NCBI GenBank assembly: GCA_964419225.1
Contig: CAYQPF010000228.1
Location: forward strand, 1 to 6,289
Source of the DNA: CAYQPF01 sp964419225
GTDB taxonomy: Bacteria > Cloacimonadota > Cloacimonadia > Cloacimonadales > CAYQPF01
Direction of reading: 5' to 3'
Length of the DNA: 6,289 bases
Part shown: positions 1 to 6,289 of the stretch, one piece after another
How the letters are laid out: every line of letters begins with the position of its first letter
Numbering within the stretch: the first letter of the stretch is position 1
Translations under genes and position numbers: made by a program
The notes under the pieces: generated by a model
Seen by the model: the letters and a program-made list of their open reading frames with translations, nothing else
What the model was told of the DNA's origin: nothing
Database searches by the model: none

Positions 1-1044
1 CGATGCCGATGCTGTGCTTCCTCCAACAATGAAGTAAAGTTCAAGTGGTTCCAGAGTGTTAGACTTTGTGAATTTTGCAACCAAATTGGCCGGGTTTTCC
101 AGAGCTGTCAGGGATTTATTAAGCTTATACCGAAACATAACCTTTCCCGTGGCCGCAGCAGGTGCCAGCATGTTACTGAGTGTCATGCAGGTGCCTACAG
201 AACCACCTCCATTGTATCTGAGGTCTACAATCACATACTTTACATTGGCACTTTCAAATTTGGAAATTGCTTGGGAGAGTTCAGCTTCTGAGCTTGCCCC
301 TAAAAACTGGTTAAAAACAATGTAGCCTGCTTTTTTGTTGCCAACTGTATATATGGAGTCCAAAATCACACTTTTAATATCATATGATGTAACAGACATC
401 TGTGCTTCCAGCAGAGAACCATCGTTCTTTTTAAATGTGAATCTGACAGATTCCGAATAGAATAGTGCATTCACTACATTTGTATATCCTGCAGATTCAG
501 GAACCAGATAGCCATCGGTGCTCACTTCCGGGTGTACCGCACTGTTTCCGTTTACTGCAGTTATCTCGTATGAACGTTTTACTCCTGCATTACCTGCCGG
601 TGAGCCTTTGTATACATAGGTCACATACCACGATACTTTACCGCTCTCATTATATGCAGCAGTTATCATAAATCCATAGTCGCCACTGGCCTTTCCTTCG
701 GTAATTTCTCCGCTGAGCCCTCCTATTTTATCCAGAAAACTGTAATGATCTATTGACTCTCCTGTGTTTGGGTTAATTTTTATTGAGATAAGATATTCAA
801 GTGCGTTCTCCGCAGTTGTATACTTAGCAGGATCGAATGTTTTGGGGAGCGTGTCGTTCCAGAAGTATATCTCTTTCATATTATCATAGATGGCCTTGGA
901 CCATTTCTGCTCTTTTGTCAGCTCTGCCGGCTTCACAACCGGTTCCTCTGCCTTCTTACAGGAGGTTAATGTACTTGTTGATATGCCAATGAATCCTATA
1001 AAAGCGAAGATTGACAGTAGGTTTAAGATAAAAGTTTTTTTCAT
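1..1044 (-). CDS. S41 family peptidase lipoprotein (C-terminal-processing-like), 3' end cut by window
   Basis: The frame opens at ATG 1044 and reads without a stop to base 1, giving 348 residues; the C-terminus lies outside. Residues 1-29 form a lipoprotein signal peptide: basic MKK start, hydrophobic core and lipobox LTSC with Cys29. The lysine- and glutamate-rich stretch just after the cysteine loosely resembles the surface-export signal of Bacteroidetes lipoproteins. Residues 148-166 look like a PDZ segment (GSPAGNAGVKR then ITAVNG). The S41 core follows, with VDLRYNGGG at 273-281 and GGSTASAS at 341-348. Ser346 is the likely nucleophile; the partner lysine expected further on is not visible. 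The family cleaves polypeptides, often near C-termini. This one probably sits in the outer membrane, facing the periplasm or cell surface. It has its own likely promoter in the 84-bp gap upstream, so it may be a separate transcription unit. The family call is strong; the substrate is unknown. Confidence 0.93.
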   Translation of the reverse strand, partial: MKKTFILNLLSIFAFIGFIGISTSTLTSCKKAEEPVVKPAELTKEQKWSKAIYDNMKEIYFWNDTLPKTFDPAKYTTAENALEYLISIKINPNTGESIDHYSFLDKIGGLSGEITEGKASGDYGFMITAAYNESGKVSWYVTYVYKGSPAGNAGVKRSYEITAVNGNSAVHPEVSTDGYLVPESAGYTNVVNALFYSESVRFTFKKNDGSLLEAQMSVTSYDIKSVILDSIYTVGNKKAGYIVFNQFLGASSEAELSQAISKFESANVKYVIVDLRYNGGGSVGTCMTLSNMLAPAAATGKVMFRYKLNKSLTALENPANLVAKFTKSNTLEPLELYFIVGGSTASAS

Positions 1045-1083
1045 GTATAAGGATTGGGAAGAGATAGTGTTATAATTCTACTA

Positions 1084-1091
1084 CAAATATA
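1084..1091 (-). promoter_or_regulatory. Bacteroidetes-type -7 promoter box for the S41 peptidase gene
   Basis: On the minus strand this reads TATATTTG, an exact match to the TAnnTTTG -7 consensus used by the primary sigma factor of Bacteroidetes. It sits 39 bases before the ATG at 1044, leaving a leader of roughly 30 bases. No clear TTTG -33 element was found at the expected spacing upstream; the nearby TACTTTG is only a few bases away and too close. The leader shows no Shine-Dalgarno sequence, as is usual in this phylum. Confidence 0.5.
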
Positions 1092-1128
1092 CACAAAGTA
1101 AAATAAAGAATATTCGCTATCTGATAGT

Positions 1129-2052
1129 TTATCTGTTTTCAATCCATTTTAAAATACTCTCCATTCCCTTGACTACCGTTGATTTTCCGTGTGATCCATC
1201 TGGAATCGTCTTGTATGTCTTGTTTGGATTTTTCCACGAAGAAAAAATTTCGTCACAACCGGCTTTTTCTACAATCATATCATTTTCACCATATAACAGC
1301 AATAATGGATAATCTGCCTGCCGTGCATTTTTAACCATTGAATCCATTACTTTTTTTGATTCGGACATATAATGCATACTGAAATATTTTACCAGCAATG
1401 GATCGCTGTTCCTTTTCTCCGACTCTTTTCTGTCTGTTTCATTTTCTATTGCTGACGGATCTCCGGCCATGTTCACTATCGGGACATGTGGAGCAAAAAT
1501 ATAGTAGACGATATATTTGAGATAATCACCGAAACCCGGGGACATTCCTTTGGCCTGCTTAAGCTTATATGGGGGATTAACCAGAATAATACCATCTGTT
1601 TTCTGCAATTGGTTCCCTACCATAAGGGCAATTGCACATGACATACTGTGCCCGTACAAAATTTCCTTTCGCGTGGTATCAAGGTAGTATTTATCGCTTT
1701 TGATGATTTCTGCATAGTCGGCAACAAATTCCGACAAATTCCTGCCGTCTCCTCTTTTCCCTTCTGAATATCCTGTACCCCGGGGATGTATCACAACTAC
1801 ACGATTCTCGTTATTGCTTAATTTCTCAATTATATCCTGTTCAGCATTATGATTTATGCCCGTTATTCCGGAAACTATATAGATTGTGCTCTTGAATTTG
1901 CTTTTGGGGAGATACTCGTAAATAAAAATCTTAATACCGTCCCTTGCAGTAAAAAAGGATCCTTCCTCGTTATCTTGAGGCATTGGGCAATCTAAGTTTT
2001 TCATTCCGCTGCATGATATTAACATAAGCGACAATAATATGCCTTTTATCAT
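1129..2052 (-). CDS. Alpha/beta hydrolase lipoprotein (Hydrolase_4 / monoglyceride-lipase-like)
   Basis: This is a 307-residue protein with a short lipoprotein signal, lipobox LISC with Cys14, so it is probably anchored in the envelope. The alpha/beta hydrolase fold follows. The usual HG oxyanion segment is replaced by VSGITG near residues 60-65. HPRGTGYSEG (89-98) is the RGxGxS signature of the serine aminopeptidase/monoglyceride-lipase group (PF12146). The nucleophile elbow is GHSMS with Ser136, the acid is probably Asp258 in YGENDMIVE, and the base is His288 in DGSHGK. All triad residues are present, so it should be an active serine hydrolase, perhaps a lipase or esterase; the substrate is not evident. 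The gene starts 16 bp after the stop of the other hydrolase, and the two are probably co-transcribed. They share the fold but not obvious sequence, so they do not look like a recent duplication. Confidence 0.9.
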   Translation of the reverse strand: MIKGILLSLMLISCSGMKNLDCPMPQDNEEGSFFTARDGIKIFIYEYLPKSKFKSTIYIVSGITGINHNAEQDIIEKLSNNENRVVVIHPRGTGYSEGKRGDGRNLSEFVADYAEIIKSDKYYLDTTRKEILYGHSMSCAIALMVGNQLQKTDGIILVNPPYKLKQAKGMSPGFGDYLKYIVYYIFAPHVPIVNMAGDPSAIENETDRKESEKRNSDPLLVKYFSMHYMSESKKVMDSMVKNARQADYPLLLLYGENDMIVEKAGCDEIFSSWKNPNKTYKTIPDGSHGKSTVVKGMESILKWIENR

Positions 2053-2068
2053 ATTAAATATTAAATAG

Positions 2069-3307
2069 TTATGTATTTAAATATGAATCGTGAATTTTTG
2101 ATATTAACGAATTTAGTTTTTCTATTGCCCTGTTGTAATTACCAATTAAATCAAAAGCAAGAGTTATTCCATCATAACATTTTTTGGATAGATGTTCTGA
2201 AGTATCGAATATTGAGTTCAGTCCATCCGAGATCTTTTGTTCAAAAGGCCAGTCGAGGTAATTCAGATCATGATTATGCCCCTCAAATACAAAACACTTT
2301 AGGTTTGTCTTATTTGCCTGCCTGAATCTGGATTGGATATCATACACTCCTTCAACGGGAACATTACCATCATCTGTACCATGAAATATATAAATAGGGA
2401 TATCAATCCTTAACAATCTTGTTTTGTTAGCCTCAAGCTGAAAATGTTGTTTTAACCATCCGCTGGTTACTCTGAAATAATTTTTCCAAATCCACGAATT
2501 ATTATCCGAATCAATCATTTTTAACAAATAATCGAAGTATGGAGTGGTTTTGACAGCAAAGTCCCTGAAATCTAGAATACTGTCCTTTGCAATATCGAGT
2601 GATTCAAAGGAGGCATTTCTTAACAACCTGGTTCTTCCTATGACAGCTATGGAGTCTGCCGATTCGTATTCACTCTTGCTAAACAGATTGTCTCTGTTAA
2701 CATCAAAGTATTTTCTAAGGTTAATCATCGATGCTTTTCCTGAGTATTGCCATTTTATTATATCAAACAGGTTGTCGTTGGCATAACCAAATAGCAACAG
2801 GGCATCAACTTTTTCAACTTTTCTGTCGGCAACCATAGAAGCTATAATTGTTCCCTCGCTTGCCCCCAGTAAGGCTATTTTTGTGTTTATGAATCTTTTG
2901 TCATGTTTGAGTTGTGAGATTATTGCCTCAATATCTTCAGCTTCGGTTAACGGCAGATATTTTGCATATTTTGTCGAATCAATTTTATCAAAATAAGGTG
3001 GGGTTTCTCCTATCTCAACTCCTCGCCTGTTATATGTAAAAAATCCAACTCCTCTTTTGTTAAATTCTTCTGCGAACAGGTCATAGTAGTTGAATTCAAC
3101 GTTCCCTATTTTTCTCTTATTAAGGTAGGTATTAGGGCCTGTGCCATGAACGAAAACAACCAACATTTGCACACTATCTTTATTCGATGGAAGATTAAGT
3201 CGTCCGGAGATAGTCTCTCCGTCCGACAGCCGGACCTTAATAATTTCTTCGCCAAAGACACAGGTATTGAAAAACAGACAAATCAATAATATTATTTTCT
3301 TTTTCAT
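2069..3307 (-). CDS. Secreted alpha/beta hydrolase with EF-hand-like insert
   Basis: This is a 412-residue protein with an N-terminal signal peptide (MKKK, hydrophobic to about residue 17, likely cleavage after VFG at 19). It is probably periplasmic or secreted. The catalytic domain has the oxyanion HGTG at 54-57, a YNRRG segment at 92-96, nucleophile elbow GASEG with Ser150, the acid in HGTDDGNVP (Asp313 by the HGxxDxxVP pattern) and His346 in GHNHD. This matches dienelactone-hydrolase/prolyl-oligopeptidase-like hydrolases. At 412 residues it is longer than a bare domain. The extra length is an insert at about 190-290 and a helical C-terminal tail from about 365. The insert holds two EF-hand-like loops, 202-213 and 238-249, and a degenerate third at 266-277. 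Calcium binding is therefore a reasonable inference. A cysteine at 16 lacks a proper lipobox, so it was not called a lipoprotein. The substrate is unknown. Confidence 0.9.
   Translation of the reverse strand: MKKKIILLICLFFNTCVFGEEIIKVRLSDGETISGRLNLPSNKDSVQMLVVFVHGTGPNTYLNKRKIGNVEFNYYDLFAEEFNKRGVGFFTYNRRGVEIGETPPYFDKIDSTKYAKYLPLTEAEDIEAIISQLKHDKRFINTKIALLGASEGTIIASMVADRKVEKVDALLLFGYANDNLFDIIKWQYSGKASMINLRKYFDVNRDNLFSKSEYESADSIAVIGRTRLLRNASFESLDIAKDSILDFRDFAVKTTPYFDYLLKMIDSDNNSWIWKNYFRVTSGWLKQHFQLEANKTRLLRIDIPIYIFHGTDDGNVPVEGVYDIQSRFRQANKTNLKCFVFEGHNHDLNYLDWPFEQKISDGLNSIFDTSEHLSKKCYDGITLAFDLIGNYNRAIEKLNSLISKIHDSYLNT
2477..2704 (-). other. Predicted EF-hand-like calcium-binding loops within the secreted hydrolase
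   Basis: Residues 202-213 (DVNRDNLFSKSE) carry D, N, D and E at loop positions 1, 3, 5 and 12 and a hydrophobic residue at position 8. Residues 238-249 (DIAKDSILDFRD) carry D at 1, 5, 9 and 12 and L at 8, but Ala at 3. The loop starts are 36 residues apart, the spacing of paired EF-hands such as those of calmodulin. A third stretch at 266-277 (DSDNNSWIWKNY) has D, D, N at positions 1, 3, 5 and Ile at 8, but Tyr at 12. The pattern is seen directly; calcium binding is inferred. Confidence 0.6.
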
Positions 3308-3323
3308 TTAGAATTTGTTTCTT

Positions 3324-3356
3324 ATATAGTATTACTTATTTCTGTTTTATTACAAA
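3324..3356 (-). promoter_or_regulatory. Weak candidate promoter before the hydrolase pair
   Basis: The 71-bp gap between the membrane-protein gene and the secreted hydrolase is the longest one inside the right-hand run of genes. On the minus strand it holds TTTG (3356-3353) and, 21 bases later, TACTATAT (3331-3324), about 17 bases before the ATG. The spacing suits a Bacteroidetes -33/-7 pair, but the -7 box lacks the conserved TTTG. The call rests mainly on position, and read-through from the genes upstream is equally possible. Confidence 0.2.
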
Positions 3357-3378
3357 AAACTTAGTTTATTCTATATCT

Positions 3379-4017
3379 TCACTTATTCTTGAACTCCTTT
3401 ATTCCCCAAGGTATGTAAGCGATACACATAAGGGCAGATCCTACAGAGCTTATTAACTCAATATCCGGGTTAAGCAAAAGTAACAGCCCTGCAATAATTA
3501 ATATACCCTGCCATTTTTGAATTATCTTTTCCTTTATTAAACCTATCGTTTGTAAAATTCCACCAATAACCAAAGCAAACAGTAGCCATACAATAAAGAG
3601 AAGCCCTTCTTTTGATACAATTACCTGTAAGAATGGCATAAAAACAGCAAATTGGTCTTCTGGAAGTGTGTCAAATGCCGACATTGTCAAGCACAAGGCT
3701 CCTTTATCGACAGCTAAAATAAATGCACCGAATATACCTATAACACCTCCCCAGAACCCTAATGCCTTTCCTTTTGCTTGTAACAAATTCATTACGCCAA
3801 TAAAATAGATAATAATTACAGGAACAGCAAAGGTAACTATCAGATGGCCTAAGTGATACATAGTATTATTGTGAAACCTGGCAACCAGTTGTTCTACTGT
3901 TTGAAGCGGCTCCATTGCCAATAAATTCGGGTGAGTCACAAAGCCGATAAATAGCATCAAAGGATACAAAATCAGCGATAATGCAAAGCCTCTTTTTTTT
4001 ATAGTCTCTATTTTCAT
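3379..4017 (-). CDS. Multi-pass membrane protein of unknown function
   Basis: This 212-residue, strongly hydrophobic protein was not matched with confidence to a family. Likely membrane segments are about 11-28, 58-78, 85-108, 137-161, 168-183 and 186-205, so five or six passes in the inner membrane. The N-terminus is short and basic and the C-terminus ends in charged residues (KEFKNK). Histidines cluster at the edge of the second segment: His49, His55 and His58 in the stretch FHNNTMYHLGHL. Asp104 and Lys105 interrupt the third segment. Such residues could bind a metal, heme or substrate, but nothing proves it. The chosen start lies 14 bp after the stop of the ATC-hydrolase-like gene, so it is most likely the last gene of the operon that includes the cysteine desulfurase. 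It resembles small DUF4386-like membrane proteins only in general character. Confidence 0.85.
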   Translation of the reverse strand: MKIETIKKRGFALSLILYPLMLFIGFVTHPNLLAMEPLQTVEQLVARFHNNTMYHLGHLIVTFAVPVIIIYFIGVMNLLQAKGKALGFWGGVIGIFGAFILAVDKGALCLTMSAFDTLPEDQFAVFMPFLQVIVSKEGLLFIVWLLFALVIGGILQTIGLIKEKIIQKWQGILIIAGLLLLLNPDIELISSVGSALMCIAYIPWGIKEFKNK

Positions 4018-4031
4018 GTCAGTTGGTTTTA

Positions 4032-4643
4032 TTAATTCAATTTCCCTTTTTCAAAACAAAAATCACAGACCTTACTTCCGAGAGCCAGTGTACCTGTACG
4101 CTTAAACTCAATTACAGGAGATAATGGATCATAAGCAATATGGTCAGATTCACAGAAAGCAGGGCAAAGCTCCAGGGCATTTCGTCTTTTAAGTTCTTCA
4201 CAATAGAGACAGGAGTTCATATCAAATGAAATTCTTTTATTGCTGCATTCCCTCCATACAATGTTCCACCCCTCTTTAGGAAAGCCGTACTTCATTATGG
4301 GTTTGATAAATAGCTTCAGTATTCCATAGGCGAAAGGCAAGTTTTTGAATTCCCTCATAGATTTCCCTGAACGCTCAGAAATTTTATGAAGCTCTTTGCT
4401 GACAAAGTCAAAAGCTTCATTCTGATTAATTCCAGATTCCATAAGAGCTTTGTAGTATGCATACCCCGGCAGGATAAAATCAGTCAGATGTTTGCGTATA
4501 GCTTTATTCCCTCTGTCTTCCATGTTGATAAGTTCGGCATGTAAAATAGAAGATGCATTTTCAAAAATCAGTGTAGCCATTTCGCTGCCATATGCCGATT
4601 CCAGTGATTGCTCCAGATTCATTAAGAATGTTTTAGGTGCCAT
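4032..4643 (-). CDS. L-2-amino-thiazoline-4-carboxylic acid hydrolase-like protein
   Basis: This 203-residue protein has no signal peptide and is presumably cytoplasmic. The C-terminal half resembles the ATC_hydrolase family (PF14196): a CLY motif (Cys145), then CxxxCxxD (Cys160, Cys164, Asp167), then a segment ending in FKRTGTLALGSKVCDFCF (179-197). The characterised Pseudomonas member opens the thiazoline ring of L-ATC to N-carbamoyl-L-cysteine, on the way to cysteine; most family members are untested. Here the cysteines are paired: CxxC at 145/148, CxxxC at 160/164 and CxxC at 193/196, which suggests metal binding. The N-terminal 100 residues are mostly helical. The ATG at 4643 overlaps the SDR gene by 11 bp; an in-frame ATG at 4622 (Met8) would avoid the overlap and is also possible. 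Family membership is from memory of the motif pattern, and the reaction in this organism is unproven. Confidence 0.8.
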   Translation of the reverse strand: MAPKTFLMNLEQSLESAYGSEMATLIFENASSILHAELINMEDRGNKAIRKHLTDFILPGYAYYKALMESGINQNEAFDFVSKELHKISERSGKSMREFKNLPFAYGILKLFIKPIMKYGFPKEGWNIVWRECSNKRISFDMNSCLYCEELKRRNALELCPAFCESDHIAYDPLSPVIEFKRTGTLALGSKVCDFCFEKGKLN

Positions 4644-5541
4644 AAATTAATTTGCTGATTTGTGTAGTTCTTTCATCTTTACATAACTCCAGGCTTACAT
4701 TCCACAGACGATCCTGCATCTCCCGGTTTAAAACATCCTTATCTTCCTTGATTTCGATAAACTCACTCTTCTTCCATGTGACAAATTTCCCGGATCTCTT
4801 CAGGCTCTCTTCCATTTTTTCAATGAACAAAGGAGCCATTATCATTCCGCATTTCTCTATTGAAATAAAAGTCCCGAAAAACTTCATAATTGTTGCCATT
4901 AATTTCATAGAAGCCGGTATTATGTTAACCTGATTGCTCCATACTGTCTGTGATATTTCAAAACCAACAAAGGATACTTTTGAACCTTTCACTCTCTTGT
5001 ATAGATCATGTAACTTAATAAGAAACATTCTCTTAGCGACCATGGCCTGATGAATGCCTTTTTCAAACCCCCAGTTCTTCTTCATCTGCATGTCGTCCCA
5101 AAATATTTTACCACTCCGGGTTACATTGAATATTACTCTGCCCCCATTCTCGGAGTTTTCCAGTAAGTTCAGTAAATTTAAAGTCAGCATAAACTGAGAC
5201 AGATAATTTACCTGAAAATGAGAATCCATTCCATCTTCTGTCTCTACCCGTCCAGAAGCATAACCTAAACCGGCATTTATGAACATGCAATCAAGATACT
5301 TGTGTTTACTCTGAATTTCATCAATTGCTTTTCTGACATCGGCAAGTTTAGCCAGATCACATAGAATAATTGATGTTTTTTTATTCATGGTGGAGTTTTC
5401 GATTTCTCTGACTGTAGCCTCACCTAGTTCTTTGGATCTGCAGAGTATGATAACCTCATGAATTTGGTTATCCATTCCAGCCAGAATTTTGGCCACTCCT
5501 TTTCCCATTCCGTTTGTACCACCGGTAATTAATATTTTCAT
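4633..5541 (-). CDS. Short-chain dehydrogenase/reductase-like protein lacking the catalytic tyrosine
   Basis: This 302-residue protein has a Rossmann fold of the retinol-dehydrogenase/WWOX-like SDR type. Seen in order are the nucleotide-binding TGGTNGMG (6-13), CDLA with Asp62, the NAG motif (89-91), Asn112 in the FQVNYLSQF helix, and the strand RVIFNVTRSG (135-144) with Ser143 as candidate active-site serine. Lys170 fits the lysine of YxxxK, but residue 166, where tyrosine is expected, is alanine (GCC at 5046-5044). The segment after the sixth strand, usually a PG motif, is also atypical (VGFEISQT). NAD(P) binding is likely; ordinary SDR redox catalysis is doubtful. The ATG overlaps the desulfurase stop as ATGA, and the 3' end overlaps the next gene by 11 bp. 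This implies translational coupling and a shared pathway. No membrane segment or signal is evident; it is probably cytoplasmic. The substrate is unknown. Confidence 0.88.
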   Translation of the reverse strand: MKILITGGTNGMGKGVAKILAGMDNQIHEVIILCRSKELGEATVREIENSTMNKKTSIILCDLAKLADVRKAIDEIQSKHKYLDCMFINAGLGYASGRVETEDGMDSHFQVNYLSQFMLTLNLLNLLENSENGGRVIFNVTRSGKIFWDDMQMKKNWGFEKGIHQAMVAKRMFLIKLHDLYKRVKGSKVSFVGFEISQTVWSNQVNIIPASMKLMATIMKFFGTFISIEKCGMIMAPLFIEKMEESLKRSGKFVTWKKSEFIEIKEDKDVLNREMQDRLWNVSLELCKDERTTQISKLIYGT

Positions 5542-6289
5542 TTGCTGTTTTTAAAATAATTTGCGATTATTTTTATTGTATATCTGATATCTCTCTCAGA
5601 TGTGTCTTTACCTAAACTTATCCTAAGAGTCTCTTGTGCTGATTTATCTGATAATCCGATTGCCTTTAAAACATGCGAAGGTTTGTTTAATTGGCTGCTG
5701 CATGCCGATCCTGAGGAGACTGCAATTCCGTAATAATCTAACATCATCATAAGTTCTTTGCTATTGACACCGGGGAAGGTTACACTGACTGTATTTGGCA
5801 GACAATCATTCGTTGGTGAATTGATGATTATATCAGGGTTGATGACTTTCAGCTGTTTTACAAACAGTTCTTTTAGTAATCTTGTTTTTTCTGAATAAGA
5901 TATCAGTTTTTTAACATCGCTGCATGCCATACCAAATCCTGCAATATTATGAACTGATTCCGTTCCGGCACGCATTCCCTCTTCCTGATGTCCCCCATGG
6001 ATGAATGGCTCCAGAGGAGCGCTGATTCTTGCGTATAAGGCTCCAACGCCCTTTGGACCATAAAGTTTATGAGCAGAAAATGTGGCATAATCAACTCCCA
6101 ATTCCTTCACGTTAACAGGTATCTTGCCAAATGCCTGGACACAATCGGACAATACAAGGACATTTTTTGATTTTGCCAGAGCAGAAACCTCTTTGATATT
6201 CTGTATTGTTCCTATCTCATTATTTGCATATATGCAACATATTAAAAAGGTCTCTTCATCTATAAGGGATTCCAGTTCCTTTATTGAGA
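5538..6289 (-). CDS. Cysteine desulfurase, NifS/IscS type (class V aminotransferase), 5' end cut by window
   Basis: The frame is open to the right edge, so about 249 C-terminal residues are visible of a protein usually near 380-400. The family removes sulfur from cysteine as an enzyme persulfide, giving alanine, using PLP. Visible in order are ANNEIGTIQ, the PLP-ring contact segment SDCVQAFGKIPVNV, SAHKLYGPKGVGALY with the Schiff-base lysine (codon 6068-6066), and HGGHQEEGMRAGTE. The catalytic-cysteine loop is SSGSACSSQLNKPSHVL (Cys codon 5702-5700), followed by the terminal LRISLGKDTSERDI motif. The SGSAC loop is of the longer, group I (NifS/IscS) kind, not the SufS kind. A TTG at 6152 is an internal leucine, not a start. 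The stop overlaps the SDR start in ATGA. Whether this is the housekeeping IscS/NifS or a dedicated sulfur donor for the following genes cannot be told here. Confidence 0.95.
   Translation of the reverse strand, partial: SIKELESLIDEETFLICCIYANNEIGTIQNIKEVSALAKSKNVLVLSDCVQAFGKIPVNVKELGVDYATFSAHKLYGPKGVGALYARISAPLEPFIHGGHQEEGMRAGTESVHNIAGFGMACSDVKKLISYSEKTRLLKELFVKQLKVINPDIIINSPTNDCLPNTVSVTFPGVNSKELMMMLDYYGIAVSSGSACSSQLNKPSHVLKAIGLSDKSAQETLRISLGKDTSERDIRYTIKIIANYFKNSK

Noticed and set aside
56..1075. Plus-strand open frames of 60-90 codons at 56-325, 465-671 and 890-1075
   Set aside because: They lie antisense to the S41 peptidase frame, which has clear family motifs throughout; they show no motif of their own.
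1101..1127. Possible terminator after the hydrolase lipoprotein
   Set aside because: The palindrome could form only about four AT-rich base pairs with a three-base loop; the T-rich stretch after it is interrupted, so a stable intrinsic terminator is not supported.
2071..2786. Plus-strand open frames at 2071-2325 and 2544-2786
   Set aside because: They are opposite the catalytic and EF-like parts of the secreted hydrolase and encode no recognisable protein.
3245..3307. Lipoprotein signal for the secreted hydrolase
   Set aside because: Cys16 is preceded by FNT, which does not fit a lipobox; an ordinary signal-peptidase site after VFG fits better.
3355..3368. AAACTAAGTTT followed by T's in the gap before the secreted hydrolase
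   Set aside because: The arms are separated by one base and are AT-rich, so no stable hairpin is expected; it was not called a terminator.
4652..5290. Small open frames at 4652-4933 (plus) and 5108-5290 (minus)
   Set aside because: They are in other frames of the SDR gene, whose protein shows the nucleotide-binding and NAG motifs; the short products look random.
5903..6094. Minus-strand 63-codon frame
   Set aside because: It is a shifted frame within the cysteine desulfurase, across its conserved PLP-lysine region.
6150..6152. TTG as a start codon of a short desulfurase
   Set aside because: The frame is open upstream and contains the conserved ANNEIGTIQ segment, so the TTG is an internal leucine of a longer gene.

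Overview
The window looks like a piece of a Bacteroidetes (Bacteroidota) chromosome. It is AT-rich, has leaders without Shine-Dalgarno sequences, carries a TAnnTTTG-type promoter box, and encodes MKK-type exported proteins and lipoproteins of kinds common in that phylum. This assignment is inference from style; there is no rRNA or other taxonomic marker. All seven recognisable genes lie on the minus strand, so transcription runs from right to left. Both terminal genes are cut by the window edges.

Right half (about 6289 to 3379): the first gene is the C-terminal two thirds of a NifS/IscS-type cysteine desulfurase with its PLP lysine and catalytic cysteine in place. Its stop overlaps the next start in an ATGA junction. 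That next gene is a short-chain dehydrogenase-like protein whose catalytic tyrosine position is alanine. It overlaps by 11 bp a protein resembling the L-2-amino-thiazoline-4-carboxylate (ATC) hydrolase family, with three closely spaced cysteine pairs. After 14 bp comes a multi-pass membrane protein of unknown function. This is very probably one operon. Its head links a cysteine desulfurase to a relative of a cysteine-releasing hydrolase, which hints at sulfur or cysteine chemistry, but the substrate cannot be read from the sequence.

Left half (3307 to 1): after a 71-bp gap come two different alpha/beta hydrolases 16 bp apart. The first is a secreted enzyme with an apparent pair, possibly a trio, of EF-hand-like calcium loops between its nucleophile and its acid residue. 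The second is a lipoprotein of the Hydrolase_4/monoglyceride-lipase type. Then an 84-bp gap with a good Bacteroidetes promoter box precedes a lipoprotein S41 (C-terminal-processing-like) peptidase, which leaves the window just after its catalytic-serine motif. These three genes act outside the cytoplasm and form an envelope-hydrolase cluster.

No RNA gene, CRISPR array, insertion sequence, long repeat or convincing terminator was seen. No stretch over 300 bases lacks a gene. The features most worth a second look are the EF-hand-like insert in the hydrolase, the SDR without its tyrosine, and the desulfurase / SDR / ATC-hydrolase-like coupling.
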